Source: Mogibacterium sp.
GTDB taxonomy: Bacteria; Bacillota; Clostridia; Peptostreptococcales; Anaerovoracaceae
Assembly: GCA_017512365.1 (NCBI GenBank)
Contig: JAFWGQ010000014.1
Location: forward strand, 62,001 to 126,000
Reading direction: 5' to 3'
DNA length: 64,000 nt
Position numbers and translations under genes: made by a program. The notes below the pieces were generated by a model, which made no database searches, was not told the DNA's origin, and was given only the letters and a program-made list of their open reading frames with translations. Positions 45,231-54,545 of this stretch are shown here, piece after piece; positions within the stretch are counted from its first letter, which is position 1, and every line of letters begins with the position of its first letter.

Positions 45231-47995
45231 GACCGATAAAACTGACGATGACAGGCTTCGGCCCGTACAGGGATAAAACAGTCATAGACATGAAGAGCCT
45301 CGGGACAGGAGGGCTCTATCTGATAACCGGAGATACAGGCGCCGGAAAGACCTTTATTTTCGATGCTGTCACCTATGCTCTTTACGGTGAGACCAGCGGA
45401 GGCAGCAGAGACAGCAGGTCGCTGAGATCCCAGTACGCCGGTGATGAGGACAGGACTGAAGTCGAGCTGGTATTTGAGTATTCCGGCAGGGAATACACGG
45501 TCACCAGGAATCCTGAATATGACAGACCAAAAAAACGCGGCGAGGGCATGACGCACGAGAACGCCTCGGCGACTCTGAAAATGCCCGACGGCAGCGTGAC
45601 GGACGGACCATCCAGGGTCACTGAGGCGGTAAAGGATATCCTCGGGATAGACAGGGGACAGTTCTGCAACATAGTCATGATCGCGCAGGGAGAGTTTCGC
45701 AGGGTGCTGAACGCGACCACTGACGAAAGGCAGAAGCTTTTCAGAAAGCTCTTCAACACACAGCCGTATAACGATCTTGTCGAAGAACTCAAGTCGATGG
45801 GAAGGTCAGTGGATGATGAGTATGCCGAAAACAGAAAAGAGATAGACCGGGCTCTCTCCAATGTGAACTGCAGCTATGACTATGCGATGCAGCTGAAGCT
45901 CGACGAACTCAGATCCGATCCCGGCACCGGTATCACGGATATAACAGATACGCTGGAATCCCTGATCGGATACAGTGAATCCAGGATCAGAGAGTGCGAA
46001 GTATCCCTGGAAAAGACAGAAGAGATCCTCAGCGAGGCAAACGGCAGGATCGCCGTCATCAACAGCTACAGGGAAAGCGTAAAAGCGCTCGGGACTGCCA
46101 GGGCAAATGTCAAGAAAATCGAAGACGACATAAGGTCCGCGCAGTTCGAGCTTCAGCTTGCAAATGAGGAAAAGCCTCTGATCGGACAGCTGAGAAATGA
46201 AGCCGCTGTAACGGAAAACAGCCTTGATGCCTACGACGTGCTCGATGGTCTGAACACAGAGCTTGAGGCGGCAGAAAAGCTGGCGTCTGACAGGCACGGG
46301 GAACTGATAACTGTCAGAGAAAAAAGAAAAGCTTCCGGAGAAGAACTTGAGAGCATAAAGGCCGAGCTCGCGGATCTGAAGCATTCTGATGAAAGTATGA
46401 TAAAGATCGGGAACGAGCTGGAGAAGACCCGGAACAGGATAAGCCTGTTCGAAGCTCTGAGCGAGGACCTGAAAAAGGTGACGGATCTCAGAGAAAGCCT
46501 GCGAAAATGTCAGGACGAGCTCAGGCCTCTTATCAGCAGGGCGGAAAAGCTCGATGCAGACTATTCGGAAGGACACTCTCTCTTTCTGAGGAATCAGGCC
46601 GGCATACTGGCGTCCGGCCTTGAGGAGAACGAGCCCTGTCCTGTGTGCGGCGCGACCGATCATCCGCACCCGGCGGTGAAGGTCGATGACGCGCCGTCGA
46701 AAGAGGAACTCGACAGGATACAAAAGGATGCAAAAGCGGCCAGAGATCTCGCAGCAGAAAAGGCGGGTGATGCCCAGAAGATAAAGGGGAACCTGGATGC
46801 AGCCGAAAACAGCGTGAAGGGGACGGCCCTGAAGGAGACAGGTACGGACGATATCGGCGAAGCTCTTGTTCTGACCGAAAAAGGCACTCAAAAGCTCAGA
46901 GCCGACGTCATCTCACTTGAGATGACGGAAAAAGATCTGAAGGAAAAGATCGGGCGCAGATCAGAGCTTGAGGAAGCGCTCACAGCGGCGGAAGAAGAAT
47001 TTGGAAAGCTCAGCGAGAGCATGGTCGAAGCCGAAAAGGAATACATCGCGCTGAAGTCCGATGCCGATTCTGTCAGAAAAAGGCGCGATGATACAGCTGC
47101 AGGGCTCAAGTTCGAAAGCAGGAAAGCAGCCGCTGAGCATGTCGAAGATATAAGAAAGAAGGCTCAGGACAAAGAGGACGCCATAGAAGAGGCAGTAAAA
47201 AAACTGAACGAAGCCAAAGGTACCCGGACATCGAACGAGACAAAGATCGCCGAGCTCGAAAAGGTGGTGGCGGGAGCCGTTCCGATGGATGAGACAGACG
47301 CGTATCAGAAAAAGACCGAAGCAGAGAAGAAAAAGAAGGAGCTGACAGAATTCAGGACGCAGACTGCCGCTGAGCTCATCAACGCCGGGAACGCTCTTGA
47401 AAGCATCAGATCCAGTTCAGATCTGCTCGGGTCTCTCAGAAAACAGCACGAGATGATCGATTCGCTCGTAAGGACCGCATCGGGAACACTTTCGGGCAGG
47501 GACAGGATAAGTCTCGAGACCTACGTCCAGACCTTCTATTTCGAAAGGATAATAAGACACGCCAATCTCCGGCTGAGGATAATGTCAGGCGGACAGTATG
47601 AATTTGTGAGATCGGATCTGTCGAGAGACAACAGGCATCGCTTCGGACTGGATCTGTCCGTTACCGATCACTACAGCGGCACGGAAAGACCTGTGAGCAC
47701 GCTGTCGGGAGGCGAGAGCTTCATCGCGTCCATGGCGCTGGCGCTCGGTCTTTCGGATGAGGTCCAGGCCTCCGCGGGAGGCATCAGACTCGATACGATG
47801 TTTGTGGACGAGGGCTTCGGATCACTCGACTCCGAGACGCTTGAAACGGCGATCCGGACACTGACGGAGCTTTCCAACGAGGACAGGCTTGTCGGCATAA
47901 TTTCTCATGTCGAAGCCCTCAGGAACCGCATCGAAAAGCAGATAGTGGTCACCAAGGACCGCACGAGCGGCAGCCGCGTGGATATTCTGACCTGA
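45227..47995 (+). CDS. sbcC: exonuclease subunit SbcC (Rad50-like)
   Basis: 922 aa ABC ATPase with long coiled coils. Seen: LTMTGFGPYRDKTVIDM, Walker A GDTGAGKTFIFDAVTYALYG, zinc hook PCPVCGATDHPHP in mid-chain (about 475), ABC signature TLSGGESFIASMALALGL and Walker B MFVDEGFGSLD. ATG 45227 overlaps the sbcD stop (ATGA); a longer frame exists but adds no homology. Confidence 0.95.
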   Translation: MRPIKLTMTGFGPYRDKTVIDMKSLGTGGLYLITGDTGAGKTFIFDAVTYALYGETSGGSRDSRSLRSQYAGDEDRTEVELVFEYSGREYTVTRNPEYDRPKKRGEGMTHENASATLKMPDGSVTDGPSRVTEAVKDILGIDRGQFCNIVMIAQGEFRRVLNATTDERQKLFRKLFNTQPYNDLVEELKSMGRSVDDEYAENRKEIDRALSNVNCSYDYAMQLKLDELRSDPGTGITDITDTLESLIGYSESRIRECEVSLEKTEEILSEANGRIAVINSYRESVKALGTARANVKKIEDDIRSAQFELQLANEEKPLIGQLRNEAAVTENSLDAYDVLDGLNTELEAAEKLASDRHGELITVREKRKASGEELESIKAELADLKHSDESMIKIGNELEKTRNRISLFEALSEDLKKVTDLRESLRKCQDELRPLISRAEKLDADYSEGHSLFLRNQAGILASGLEENEPCPVCGATDHPHPAVKVDDAPSKEELDRIQKDAKAARDLAAEKAGDAQKIKGNLDAAENSVKGTALKETGTDDIGEALVLTEKGTQKLRADVISLEMTEKDLKEKIGRRSELEEALTAAEEEFGKLSESMVEAEKEYIALKSDADSVRKRRDDTAAGLKFESRKAAAEHVEDIRKKAQDKEDAIEEAVKKLNEAKGTRTSNETKIAELEKVVAGAVPMDETDAYQKKTEAEKKKKELTEFRTQTAAELINAGNALESIRSSSDLLGSLRKQHEMIDSLVRTASGTLSGRDRISLETYVQTFYFERIIRHANLRLRIMSGGQYEFVRSDLSRDNRHRFGLDLSVTDHYSGTERPVSTLSGGESFIASMALALGLSDEVQASAGGIRLDTMFVDEGFGSLDSETLETAIRTLTELSNEDRLVGIISHVEALRNRIEKQIVVTKDRTSGSRVDILT

Positions 47996-48019
47996 TGAGC
48001 GACATTCTTTTAATAATCC

Positions 48020-48048
48020 TTGAAAGAATCGGTACCCGTTGTTAATAT
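48020..48048 (+). promoter_or_regulatory. promoter of the gap-pgk-tpiA operon
   Basis: TTGAAA, 17-bp spacer, TAATAT. An inverted repeat ATTCTTT / AAAGAAT (48004-48010 with 48023-48029) overlaps the -35 and could be an operator. Confidence 0.6.
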
Positions 48049-48112
48049 TATTATGTATGTAATAGTCACCATCTGAAGCACTGTTTCATAATGAATAATC
48101 AGGAGGAGAGAA

Positions 48113-49162
48113 ATGATCAAGGTTGGCATCAATGGTTGGGGACGAATCGCCACGTGCGTAATGAGAGCTATCAGACAGTTCGACGACATGGAGGTCGTCG
48201 GCATCAACTGGCGTAACGCGGATACGGATTATGTAGCCTATATGCTCAAATACGATTCCGCATTCGGAAGATTCCCTGAAGAAGTCAAGGCTTATGACAA
48301 GGGCATCATCGTAGGCGGCAGGAAGATCCCGGTATACTTCGAGTCGGATCCTGAGAACATCCCGTGGAGCGAATGCGGAGCAGAGTACGTCATCGACTGT
48401 ACAGGCACGCTCACGACTACCGAGAAATCAGCGCCGCACCTCAAAGCAGGCGCAAAGAAGGTCATCATTTCCGCTCCTGCAAAGGACAAGACGACACCTA
48501 CCTTTGTGTACGGCGTAAACCACGACTGGTACAAGAGAAACATGAATGTCGTATCGACAGCATCCTGCACCACCAACTGCCTCGCGCCTATCTGCAAGGT
48601 CATCAATGACAAGTGGGGCATCTATGAGGGTCTCCTGACGACGATACACGCGACCACGGGCAAACAGAAGACAAATGACGGCCGTACAAAGTACAACTGG
48701 AGGATGGGACGCTCGGTGTTCAACAACATCATCCCGACCACGACAGGCGCGGCAAAGGCTGTAGCGCTGGTCATCCCTGAACTCGAAGGAGCGATCACGG
48801 GAATGGCCTTCCGTATCCCTGCTGTCGATGTTTCCGCTGTCGACCTCGACGTAGTGCTCAGAAGCGCAACTTCATATGAAGAGATCAACAAGGCCATGAA
48901 GGAGGCCTCGGAGACTTATCTGAAGGATGTTCTCCTTTACACTGAAGAGGAAGTTACATCGATCGACTTCATCGGATGCCCGGCTCCGTCTGTCTACGAC
49001 GCCAAGATGGGCATCGAGGTCAACGACAAGTTCTTCAAGATCGTAGGCTACTATGACAACGAATACGGTTATACGTCCAACATGCTCAGGATGGTAAGGC
49101 ACATGTACAGGACTGACATCGATACATTCCCTATCGTTGAAGACGACAGCAAAAAGAAATAG
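48113..49162 (+). CDS. gap: glyceraldehyde-3-phosphate dehydrogenase
   Basis: 349 aa. Oxidises GAP to 1,3-bisphosphoglycerate. Seen: KVGINGWGRIATCVMRA, the catalytic Cys in STASCTTNCLAP, TIHATTGKQKTNDG, RMGRSVFNNIIPTTTGAAKA and YDNEYGYTSNMLRM. At the end of the second beta strand the usual NAD-selective Asp (IND...) is replaced: VGINWRNADTDYVAYMLKYD. Loss of that Asp often goes with NADP use, so cofactor preference is uncertain. AGGAGG precedes the ATG. Confidence 0.94.
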   Translation: MIKVGINGWGRIATCVMRAIRQFDDMEVVGINWRNADTDYVAYMLKYDSAFGRFPEEVKAYDKGIIVGGRKIPVYFESDPENIPWSECGAEYVIDCTGTLTTTEKSAPHLKAGAKKVIISAPAKDKTTPTFVYGVNHDWYKRNMNVVSTASCTTNCLAPICKVINDKWGIYEGLLTTIHATTGKQKTNDGRTKYNWRMGRSVFNNIIPTTTGAAKAVALVIPELEGAITGMAFRIPAVDVSAVDLDVVLRSATSYEEINKAMKEASETYLKDVLLYTEEEVTSIDFIGCPAPSVYDAKMGIEVNDKFFKIVGYYDNEYGYTSNMLRMVRHMYRTDIDTFPIVEDDSKKK

Positions 49163-49176
49163 CATAGATACATAAG

Positions 49177-49203
49177 CTGTGCCGTGCGTCATGTACGGCA
49201 CAG
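49177..49203 (+). promoter_or_regulatory. intercistronic hairpin gap-pgk
   Basis: Perfect 9-bp stem CTGTGCCGT / ACGGCACAG with a 9-nt loop, then AATCTTTAAAGGAG. Without a T run it is more likely a processing or stabilising element that sets the gap:pgk ratio than a terminator. Confidence 0.55.
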
Positions 49204-49225
49204 AATCTTTAAAGGAGACCATGAA

Positions 49226-50410
49226 ATGAAAAAAACCGTAAAAGACATCAACTGGGCCGGAAAGACGGCTGTCACAAGATGCGACTTCAACGTGCCTCTT
49301 GACGGAGACAGGATCACCGACGATACCCGCATCAGGGCCGCGCTTCCGACCATAAAGTATCTGATGGAGAACGGTGCGGCGACAGTGCTCATGTCGCACC
49401 TCGGAAGACCTAAGGGCAAGCCTGTTCCGGAGATGAGCCTCGCTCCTGTGGCGAAGAGACTCAGCGAGCTGCTCGGAAAGGACGTCATCTTCGTTCCTTC
49501 CGATGCGGTCGTGGATGACAAGGTCAGAGCGGCGGCAAAAGTTCTCAAAGCCGGAGAGGTCATGCTCATCGAGAACGTGAGATACAGAGAAGAGGAAGAA
49601 AAGAACGATCCGGGATTTGCGAAGGATCTCGCGGGCCTGGGCGATGTATTCGTGCAGGATGCTTTCGGAACAGCTCACAGAGCCCACGCTTCGACGACAG
49701 GCATCGCGGACTACATCCCTGCGGTATCGGGCTTCCTTATCGAAAAGGAGCTCAGGTTCCTCGGAGAGGCTGTCAACGATCCGAAGAGACCGTTCGCCGC
49801 GATCATGGGCGGAGCCAAGGTGAAAGACAAGATCCCTGTGATCACGAACCTGCTCGACAAGGTCGACATCCTCCTTATCGGAGGCGGAATGGCATATACC
49901 TTCTTCAAAGCGCAGGGCTATTCCATCGGCACATCGCTTCTTGACGAGGAGGGCCTTGAACTCGCGGGAGACATACTCAGGAAAGCGGAGGAGAAGGGCG
50001 TGAAGTTCATGCTTCCTGTCGATGTGGTCGCAGCGGATGAGTTCGCGAACGATTCTCCATGCGGCGTATATCCTGTGGATTCGATCCCGGACAACAGGAT
50101 GGGCCTCGACATCGGGCCTGAGACTATAAAGCTCTACTGCGATACTCTCGCGACAACGAAGACCGTCATATGGAACGGACCGATGGGAGTCTTCGAGATG
50201 GACAACTTCGCAAAGGGTACGAAAGCTATCGCCGAATGTCTGGCTGAGATCGATGCAACGACAGTCATCGGCGGCGGCGACAGCGCGGCGGCTGTTGCGA
50301 AATTCGGTCTCGGGGACAGGATGACGCACATAAGCACAGGCGGCGGAGCCAGCCTTGAATTCCTCGAGGGAAGGGAGCTGCCGGGGATCGCTATCATAGA
50401 AGACAAGTAG
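49226..50410 (+). CDS. pgk: phosphoglycerate kinase
   Basis: 394 aa. Transfers phosphate from 1,3-bisphosphoglycerate to ADP. Seen: [79 protein letters not shown] and [21 protein letters not shown] 10 nt before the ATG at 49226 decides the start over the longer frame. Confidence 0.97.
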   Translation: MKKTVKDINWAGKTAVTRCDFNVPLDGDRITDDTRIRAALPTIKYLMENGAATVLMSHLGRPKGKPVPEMSLAPVAKRLSELLGKDVIFVPSDAVVDDKVRAAAKVLKAGEVMLIENVRYREEEEKNDPGFAKDLAGLGDVFVQDAFGTAHRAHASTTGIADYIPAVSGFLIEKELRFLGEAVNDPKRPFAAIMGGAKVKDKIPVITNLLDKVDILLIGGGMAYTFFKAQGYSIGTSLLDEEGLELAGDILRKAEEKGVKFMLPVDVVAADEFANDSPCGVYPVDSIPDNRMGLDIGPETIKLYCDTLATTKTVIWNGPMGVFEMDNFAKGTKAIAECLAEIDATTVIGGGDSAAAVAKFGLGDRMTHISTGGGASLEFLEGRELPGIAIIEDK

Positions 50411-50423
50411 GAAAGGGTAAAAC

Positions 50424-51182
50424 ATGAAAAAAATACTTATCGCAGGCAACTGGAAAATGAACAAGCTCAGCGCTGATGCTGAGGAATTCATAAAGGAACT
50501 GAGAGCAAAGAATCTCCCGAATGAGAAGGACATATGCATACTCGCGCCGTTCACTCTTATCGCGGGAGTTGGAGAGGCTCTGGAAGGCTCTGAGATCGGC
50601 TTCGGGGCCCAGAACGTTCATTTCGAAGAAAGCGGGGCATTCACGGGAGAAATATCCGTGCCGATGCTGAAGGAACTCGGCGTCACTCACTGCATAGTGG
50701 GCCACTCAGAGAGAAGGGAATACTTCAACGAGACAGACGATACCGTAAACCGCAAGCTCATGGCACTTCTCGCTGCGGGCATCACCCCGATACTCTGTGT
50801 AGGCGAGTCTCTTGAGGTCAGAGAGGGAGGCGGCGAGCAGACATTCGTCGCGGGCCAGCTCATTGCTGATTTCAGCGGCATTTCCGCATCTGATGCTGCA
50901 AAGATCGTCATCGCATACGAGCCTATCTGGGCTATAGGCACAGGCAGGACGGCTACGCCTGAGCAGGCCGAGGAGATGTGCGCGTTCATAAGAGGAGTGC
51001 TCTCCGGCATCTATGACATGGCGACCGGCGACAGCCTCATGATCCTCTACGGCGGAAGCATGAAACCGGGCAACGCTAAAGAACTGCTCGAAAAGCCTGA
51101 TATCAACGGCGGGCTGATCGGAGGAGCAAGCCTGAAGGCGGACGACTTCGCTGCGATCGCGGAAGCTGCGGCATCGCTGTGA
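50424..51182 (+). CDS. tpiA: triosephosphate isomerase
   Basis: 252 aa TIM barrel. Seen: [17 protein letters not shown], catalytic His in [13 protein letters not shown], catalytic Glu in [20 protein letters not shown] and phosphate loop [20 protein letters not shown] precedes the ATG, 13 nt after pgk. The gap-pgk-tpiA cluster lacks gpmI and eno, which often follow. Confidence 0.97.
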   Translation: MKKILIAGNWKMNKLSADAEEFIKELRAKNLPNEKDICILAPFTLIAGVGEALEGSEIGFGAQNVHFEESGAFTGEISVPMLKELGVTHCIVGHSERREYFNETDDTVNRKLMALLAAGITPILCVGESLEVREGGGEQTFVAGQLIADFSGISASDAAKIVIAYEPIWAIGTGRTATPEQAEEMCAFIRGVLSGIYDMATGDSLMILYGGSMKPGNAKELLEKPDINGGLIGGASLKADDFAAIAEAAASL

Positions 51183-51187
51183 TCCGT

Positions 51188-51216
51188 TTGACATAAAATA
51201 GTATAAGTGTTATATT
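51188..51216 (+). promoter_or_regulatory. strong promoter of the secG transcript
   Basis: TTGACA, 17-bp spacer, TATATT: the best match to a vegetative promoter seen in the window. Confidence 0.8.
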
Positions 51217-51264
51217 TAAGCGTTCGATTTTCTGCACGCCGCGTGCCGTCTGTCGGACGCTTAA
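51216..51264 (+). promoter_or_regulatory. long hairpin in the secG leader
   Basis: TTAAGCGTTCG / CGGACGCTTAA (51216-51226 with 51254-51264), 11 bp with one GU, enclosing CACG-CCG-CGTG. It starts at the -10 box and has no T run. It may be an mRNA 5'-end structure or, as DNA, a cruciform or operator. Confidence 0.5.
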
Positions 51265-51295
51265 TAACGGTATTTTCAATTGATCGGAGGACAAA

Positions 51296-51529
51296 ATGCA
51301 TACTGCATTAATGATCATTCTGCTGATCTCCAGCATAGTGCTCATCATCAGCATCCTGCTTCAGGAGAGTAAGAGCGACGGACTTTCGGGTTCGATAGCC
51401 GGAGGAGCGGAGCAGTTGTTCGGCAAGCGCAAGAGCAAGGGCTATGACGCTCTGCTTTCAAGAGTCACGACCGTCTGTGCCGTGATCTACATTATCGTGT
51501 CGCTTGCAATTGTAGCTATTTTCAACTGA
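51296..51529 (+). CDS. secG: preprotein translocase subunit SecG
   Basis: 77 aa with two membrane helices (LMIILLISSIVLIISILLQ and AVIYIIVSLAIVAIF) separated by the conserved SKSDGLSGSIAGGAEQLFG. Part of the SecYEG channel. CGGAGG lies 6 nt before the ATG. Followed after one base by the pyrophosphatase-like gene. Confidence 0.95.
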   Translation: MHTALMIILLISSIVLIISILLQESKSDGLSGSIAGGAEQLFGKRKSKGYDALLSRVTTVCAVIYIIVSLAIVAIFN

Positions 51530-51530
51530 T

Positions 51531-53333
51531 ATGCTCGATAAGATATTGACTCTCGCGTGCGCATTGTTCGGACTGCTCACAGCCATCTCGCTTGAAGCAT
51601 GGCTGAGAAGCCGCATATCGAAGAATGCAAGTACTACCAGAACTTACAAAGCCGTACGCAACAGGAATTCCGAGTACTGGTCGAACCAGTACCTTCCGCT
51701 CATCGTAATGCTGGCGGTGGTGGCTGCAGCCATCGGATTTGCTGTTTCGCCATGGAATGCCGCGGTCTTTTTCGGAGGCGCGGTGCTTTGTTTTGTTTCG
51801 GTGATACTCGGATCGAGAACGGTGATAAGCGGAAGCATATCTTCCTCTTCACTGGCTGTTTCCGGAGATGTGAGGGGAGCTCTCAGGACCGCTTACAGAT
51901 CGGCGGCCGTGATGGGGCTTTTCGTTTCTTCGTTCGCGCTGATAGCGCTGGGCTTCCTGTTCTACTTCCTTGATACGGAAAAAATGGTGAGCCTGATAGC
52001 GAGCTTCGGCCTGGGCGCGTCGATAACTTCTCTGTGCCTTAATCTTTCGGGCACAGCGTTTTCGGGTGCTTACGCGCTTTCTGTAAAGAGCGATGACTTT
52101 ACCGATTACACGGGAATGTTCATAGGAAGCGGCGCGGACTTCGTTGAGACATATATACTCTCGGCATGCGCCGCCGCGCTGCTCGCCGGCATCGGCGTGG
52201 ATGCATCCGGCGTGACTTCGACATTCACCATCGCGTCTGCCGCGAAGTATCCGCTTATCGTTCTGGCAGCGGGCATCGTCGCAAGCATCACAGGCATACT
52301 CGCGTACAGAGGCAGGATAGTTAAGAACCCTGCTTCGGGAGTCACCCTCGGAAACTATATCTGCGCTGTCATAGTCATCGCTGCGGCTCTGTATTTCAGC
52401 AGGAGGCTGCTGCAGTCGTACGTATACGGGTTCTGCGTTGCTGCCGGCATCGTTGCCGCTGTCGCATGCGGAGAGATATCCAAGCTGTATTCATATGACG
52501 GCTTCATGTTCAGAAAGCATGTGCCTGACGCCAGGACCGTCGGCGCAAGCCAGTCCATGATATACAGTCTGTCGATCGGCATGATGTCTGTCGTCATTCC
52601 CGCTGTCATAACGACGGCCGCTATGACAGTGGCTTTCAAGTTCGCCAATTTCTACGGTATCGCTCTTGCGTCGATCGGCATCAATTCGATGGCGGGGATC
52701 AATTCCGCGGTAAGAGGATTTTCCATCAATACCGCAAGCTCTTCGGAAATAGCTTCGGTCATCCTGGAAAGCGATGAGAGCCCGAATCCTGCAGACGTTC
52801 TTCTTACAGCATCGGTAAGGACCGATGTCATCGGAAAGACATATTCCGCCGTTGCCACTATCATCACTCTCACGGCGATGTTCACCGCGCTGTCGGTCAC
52901 AGCGGAAAGTCCTGCTGCCGACCTTCTGAGTACGCCGGTATTCCTCGGCATCACAACAGGAGCTGTTTTCGTCTTCGTATGCGCCGGTCTCATAATAAGA
53001 TCGATAAGGATGACAGCAACGGTACTGAGAGAAAGACTTGACGACATGTATAGCGATGAGAAGCACATAAATACGCTCAGAGGACTTGTTCCTCTGTACG
53101 TGGCGTCTCTCCTCGTACCGGCTCTTGCCGGCCTTCTGGGCGGAATAAACAGCCTTATAGCGTTCACATGTTCCGTCACCGTTACGGGAATGTGCATGCT
53201 TTTCGCATTCAATTATTCCGGAAAGTACTTTGACAGGATGGCCACGGAGACCCTCGGAAATGTCATCAAGGTCATGGTGGTCGCAGCGATCGTTTTTGCT
53301 CCTGTCTTTATGAAGTTCGGAGGAGTGCTTTAA
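51531..53333 (+). CDS. membrane pyrophosphatase-like protein lacking catalytic residues
   Basis: 600 aa, about 14-16 predicted helices. The order and spacing of segments follow ion-pumping membrane pyrophosphatases (usually about 660-700 aa), but the pyrophosphate site is gone. Where the family has GGGIFTKAADVGADL, this has SGTAFSGAYALSVKSDD (173-189). The DNVGDNVGD loop is shortened to DYTGMFIGSGADFVETY (192-208). VDAYGPIADNAGGIAEM becomes VRGFSINTASSSEIASV (394-410). The acidic C-terminal loop (VGDTVGDPFKDT) is deleted, leaving ETLGNVIKVMVVAAIVFAP (573-591). It has no ribosome binding site of its own and is probably coupled to secG. A dead-enzyme role, perhaps a regulator or Sec-linked membrane factor, is inferred only. 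Confidence 0.82.
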   Translation: MLDKILTLACALFGLLTAISLEAWLRSRISKNASTTRTYKAVRNRNSEYWSNQYLPLIVMLAVVAAAIGFAVSPWNAAVFFGGAVLCFVSVILGSRTVISGSISSSSLAVSGDVRGALRTAYRSAAVMGLFVSSFALIALGFLFYFLDTEKMVSLIASFGLGASITSLCLNLSGTAFSGAYALSVKSDDFTDYTGMFIGSGADFVETYILSACAAALLAGIGVDASGVTSTFTIASAAKYPLIVLAAGIVASITGILAYRGRIVKNPASGVTLGNYICAVIVIAAALYFSRRLLQSYVYGFCVAAGIVAAVACGEISKLYSYDGFMFRKHVPDARTVGASQSMIYSLSIGMMSVVIPAVITTAAMTVAFKFANFYGIALASIGINSMAGINSAVRGFSINTASSSEIASVILESDESPNPADVLLTASVRTDVIGKTYSAVATIITLTAMFTALSVTAESPAADLLSTPVFLGITTGAVFVFVCAGLIIRSIRMTATVLRERLDDMYSDEKHINTLRGLVPLYVASLLVPALAGLLGGINSLIAFTCSVTVTGMCMLFAFNYSGKYFDRMATETLGNVIKVMVVAAIVFAPVFMKFGGVL

Positions 53334-53370
53334 TCTGTAATCTGCAGAGTATATCCGGCAGAAAAAAGAT

Positions 53371-53406
53371 CGCGGTGGCTCTGCAAACGGAGACGCCGCG
53401 TTTTTT
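53371..53406 (+). terminator. terminator after the pyrophosphatase-like gene
   Basis: Stem from CGCGG / CCGCG extended inward to CTC / GAG with one mismatch, then six T. It lies only 15 bp before butyrate kinase 2. Confidence 0.85.
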
Positions 53407-53420
53407 AACATCTTAGACTT

Positions 53421-54545
53421 ATGAGAAACGGAAAATACAGGATATTCGTAATTAATCCGGGATCGACATCCACCAAGCTTGCGATGTTCAGCAATGACGA
53501 AAAAGTCTTCGAGACATCGGTGACGCATGACGCGTCCGTGCTGAATTCGTTCGGAGACGTGAACGATCAGTTCGGCTACAGGATGAAGGTCATAGAAGAT
53601 TTCATAAAGGACAATGACATAGATCTCGACGGCGTCGATGCTTTTGTCGGGAGAGGCGGCGGATGCTATCCGGTGCCGTCGGGAACCTTCGAGGTCAACG
53701 AAAGGCTTCTGAACGATATCAGAAACAACGTCGGAAGGACCATACATCCGTCGATACTCGGAGTGCAGCTCGCCCGCGAGATGCAGCAAAGATACGGAGG
53801 CAGACTCTTCATGGTCGATCCGATATGCGTCGATGAGTACACGGACGTCGCGAGAGTTACCGGAGTAAAGGAAATAGAAAGAAGGACTGAGTCGCACGCG
53901 CTGAATCTCAGAGGCACCGCGATGAAGCACTGCAAGATCCACGGCATGGATCACAAAGATGCGTGCCTCGTGGTGGCGCACATAGACGGAGGTATCACCA
54001 TTGCCGCACACGACCACGGCATGCAGGTAGACTGCAATCAGGGCGCGGGCGGCGAGGGACCGTTTACCGCAACAAGGACCGGATCGCTGCCGCTGATGGA
54101 GGTGCTCGACTACTTCCGCGATCATACGGTAGAGGAGATGAGACATCTCTGTACCGGCACCGGAGGCTTCGTATCCCACTTCGGCACTTCGGATGCTGAT
54201 GAGATATACGGCAGGGTGCTTGCCGGAGATAAGAACGCCGCACTGATATGGGAGGCTCTCGGATACAACATCGTGAAGTACATCGGCTCGATGGCGACGG
54301 TGCTGAAGGGCAGGGTCGACGGCATACTGATCACGGGCAGATATACGAGATTCGGCTCGCTGATAGATTACATCAGGGAATATACGGAGTGGATAGCTCC
54401 GGTATACGTATATGAGAATGAAGTTGAACAGGAAGCCATGTGCGCGGGAGCTCTCAGAGTGCTCAGAGGCGAAGAGGAGCCAAGGGTATATACCGGTGCG
54501 GACATGGTAAAGAGAGAGGTACAGGAGGGTAAAAATGCTGGATAA
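53421..54545 (+). CDS. buk: butyrate kinase, copy 2
   Basis: 374 aa, same family and length as the copy at 4359. Seen: VINPGSTSTKLAMF, VGRGGGCYPVPSGTFEVNE, VDPICVDEYTDVARVTG, SHALNLRGTAM, AHIDGGITIAAHDHGM, GPFTATRTGSLP, GGFVSHFGTSDADE and WIAPVYVYENEVEQEAMCAG. It is closer to well-known butyrate kinases than copy 1. No ribosome binding site is visible before ATG 53421, which directly follows a terminator. The end overlaps pheS by 11 nt, so pheST translation is tied to this gene. Confidence 0.9.
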   Translation: MRNGKYRIFVINPGSTSTKLAMFSNDEKVFETSVTHDASVLNSFGDVNDQFGYRMKVIEDFIKDNDIDLDGVDAFVGRGGGCYPVPSGTFEVNERLLNDIRNNVGRTIHPSILGVQLAREMQQRYGGRLFMVDPICVDEYTDVARVTGVKEIERRTESHALNLRGTAMKHCKIHGMDHKDACLVVAHIDGGITIAAHDHGMQVDCNQGAGGEGPFTATRTGSLPLMEVLDYFRDHTVEEMRHLCTGTGGFVSHFGTSDADEIYGRVLAGDKNAALIWEALGYNIVKYIGSMATVLKGRVDGILITGRYTRFGSLIDYIREYTEWIAPVYVYENEVEQEAMCAGALRVLRGEEEPRVYTGADMVKREVQEGKNAG

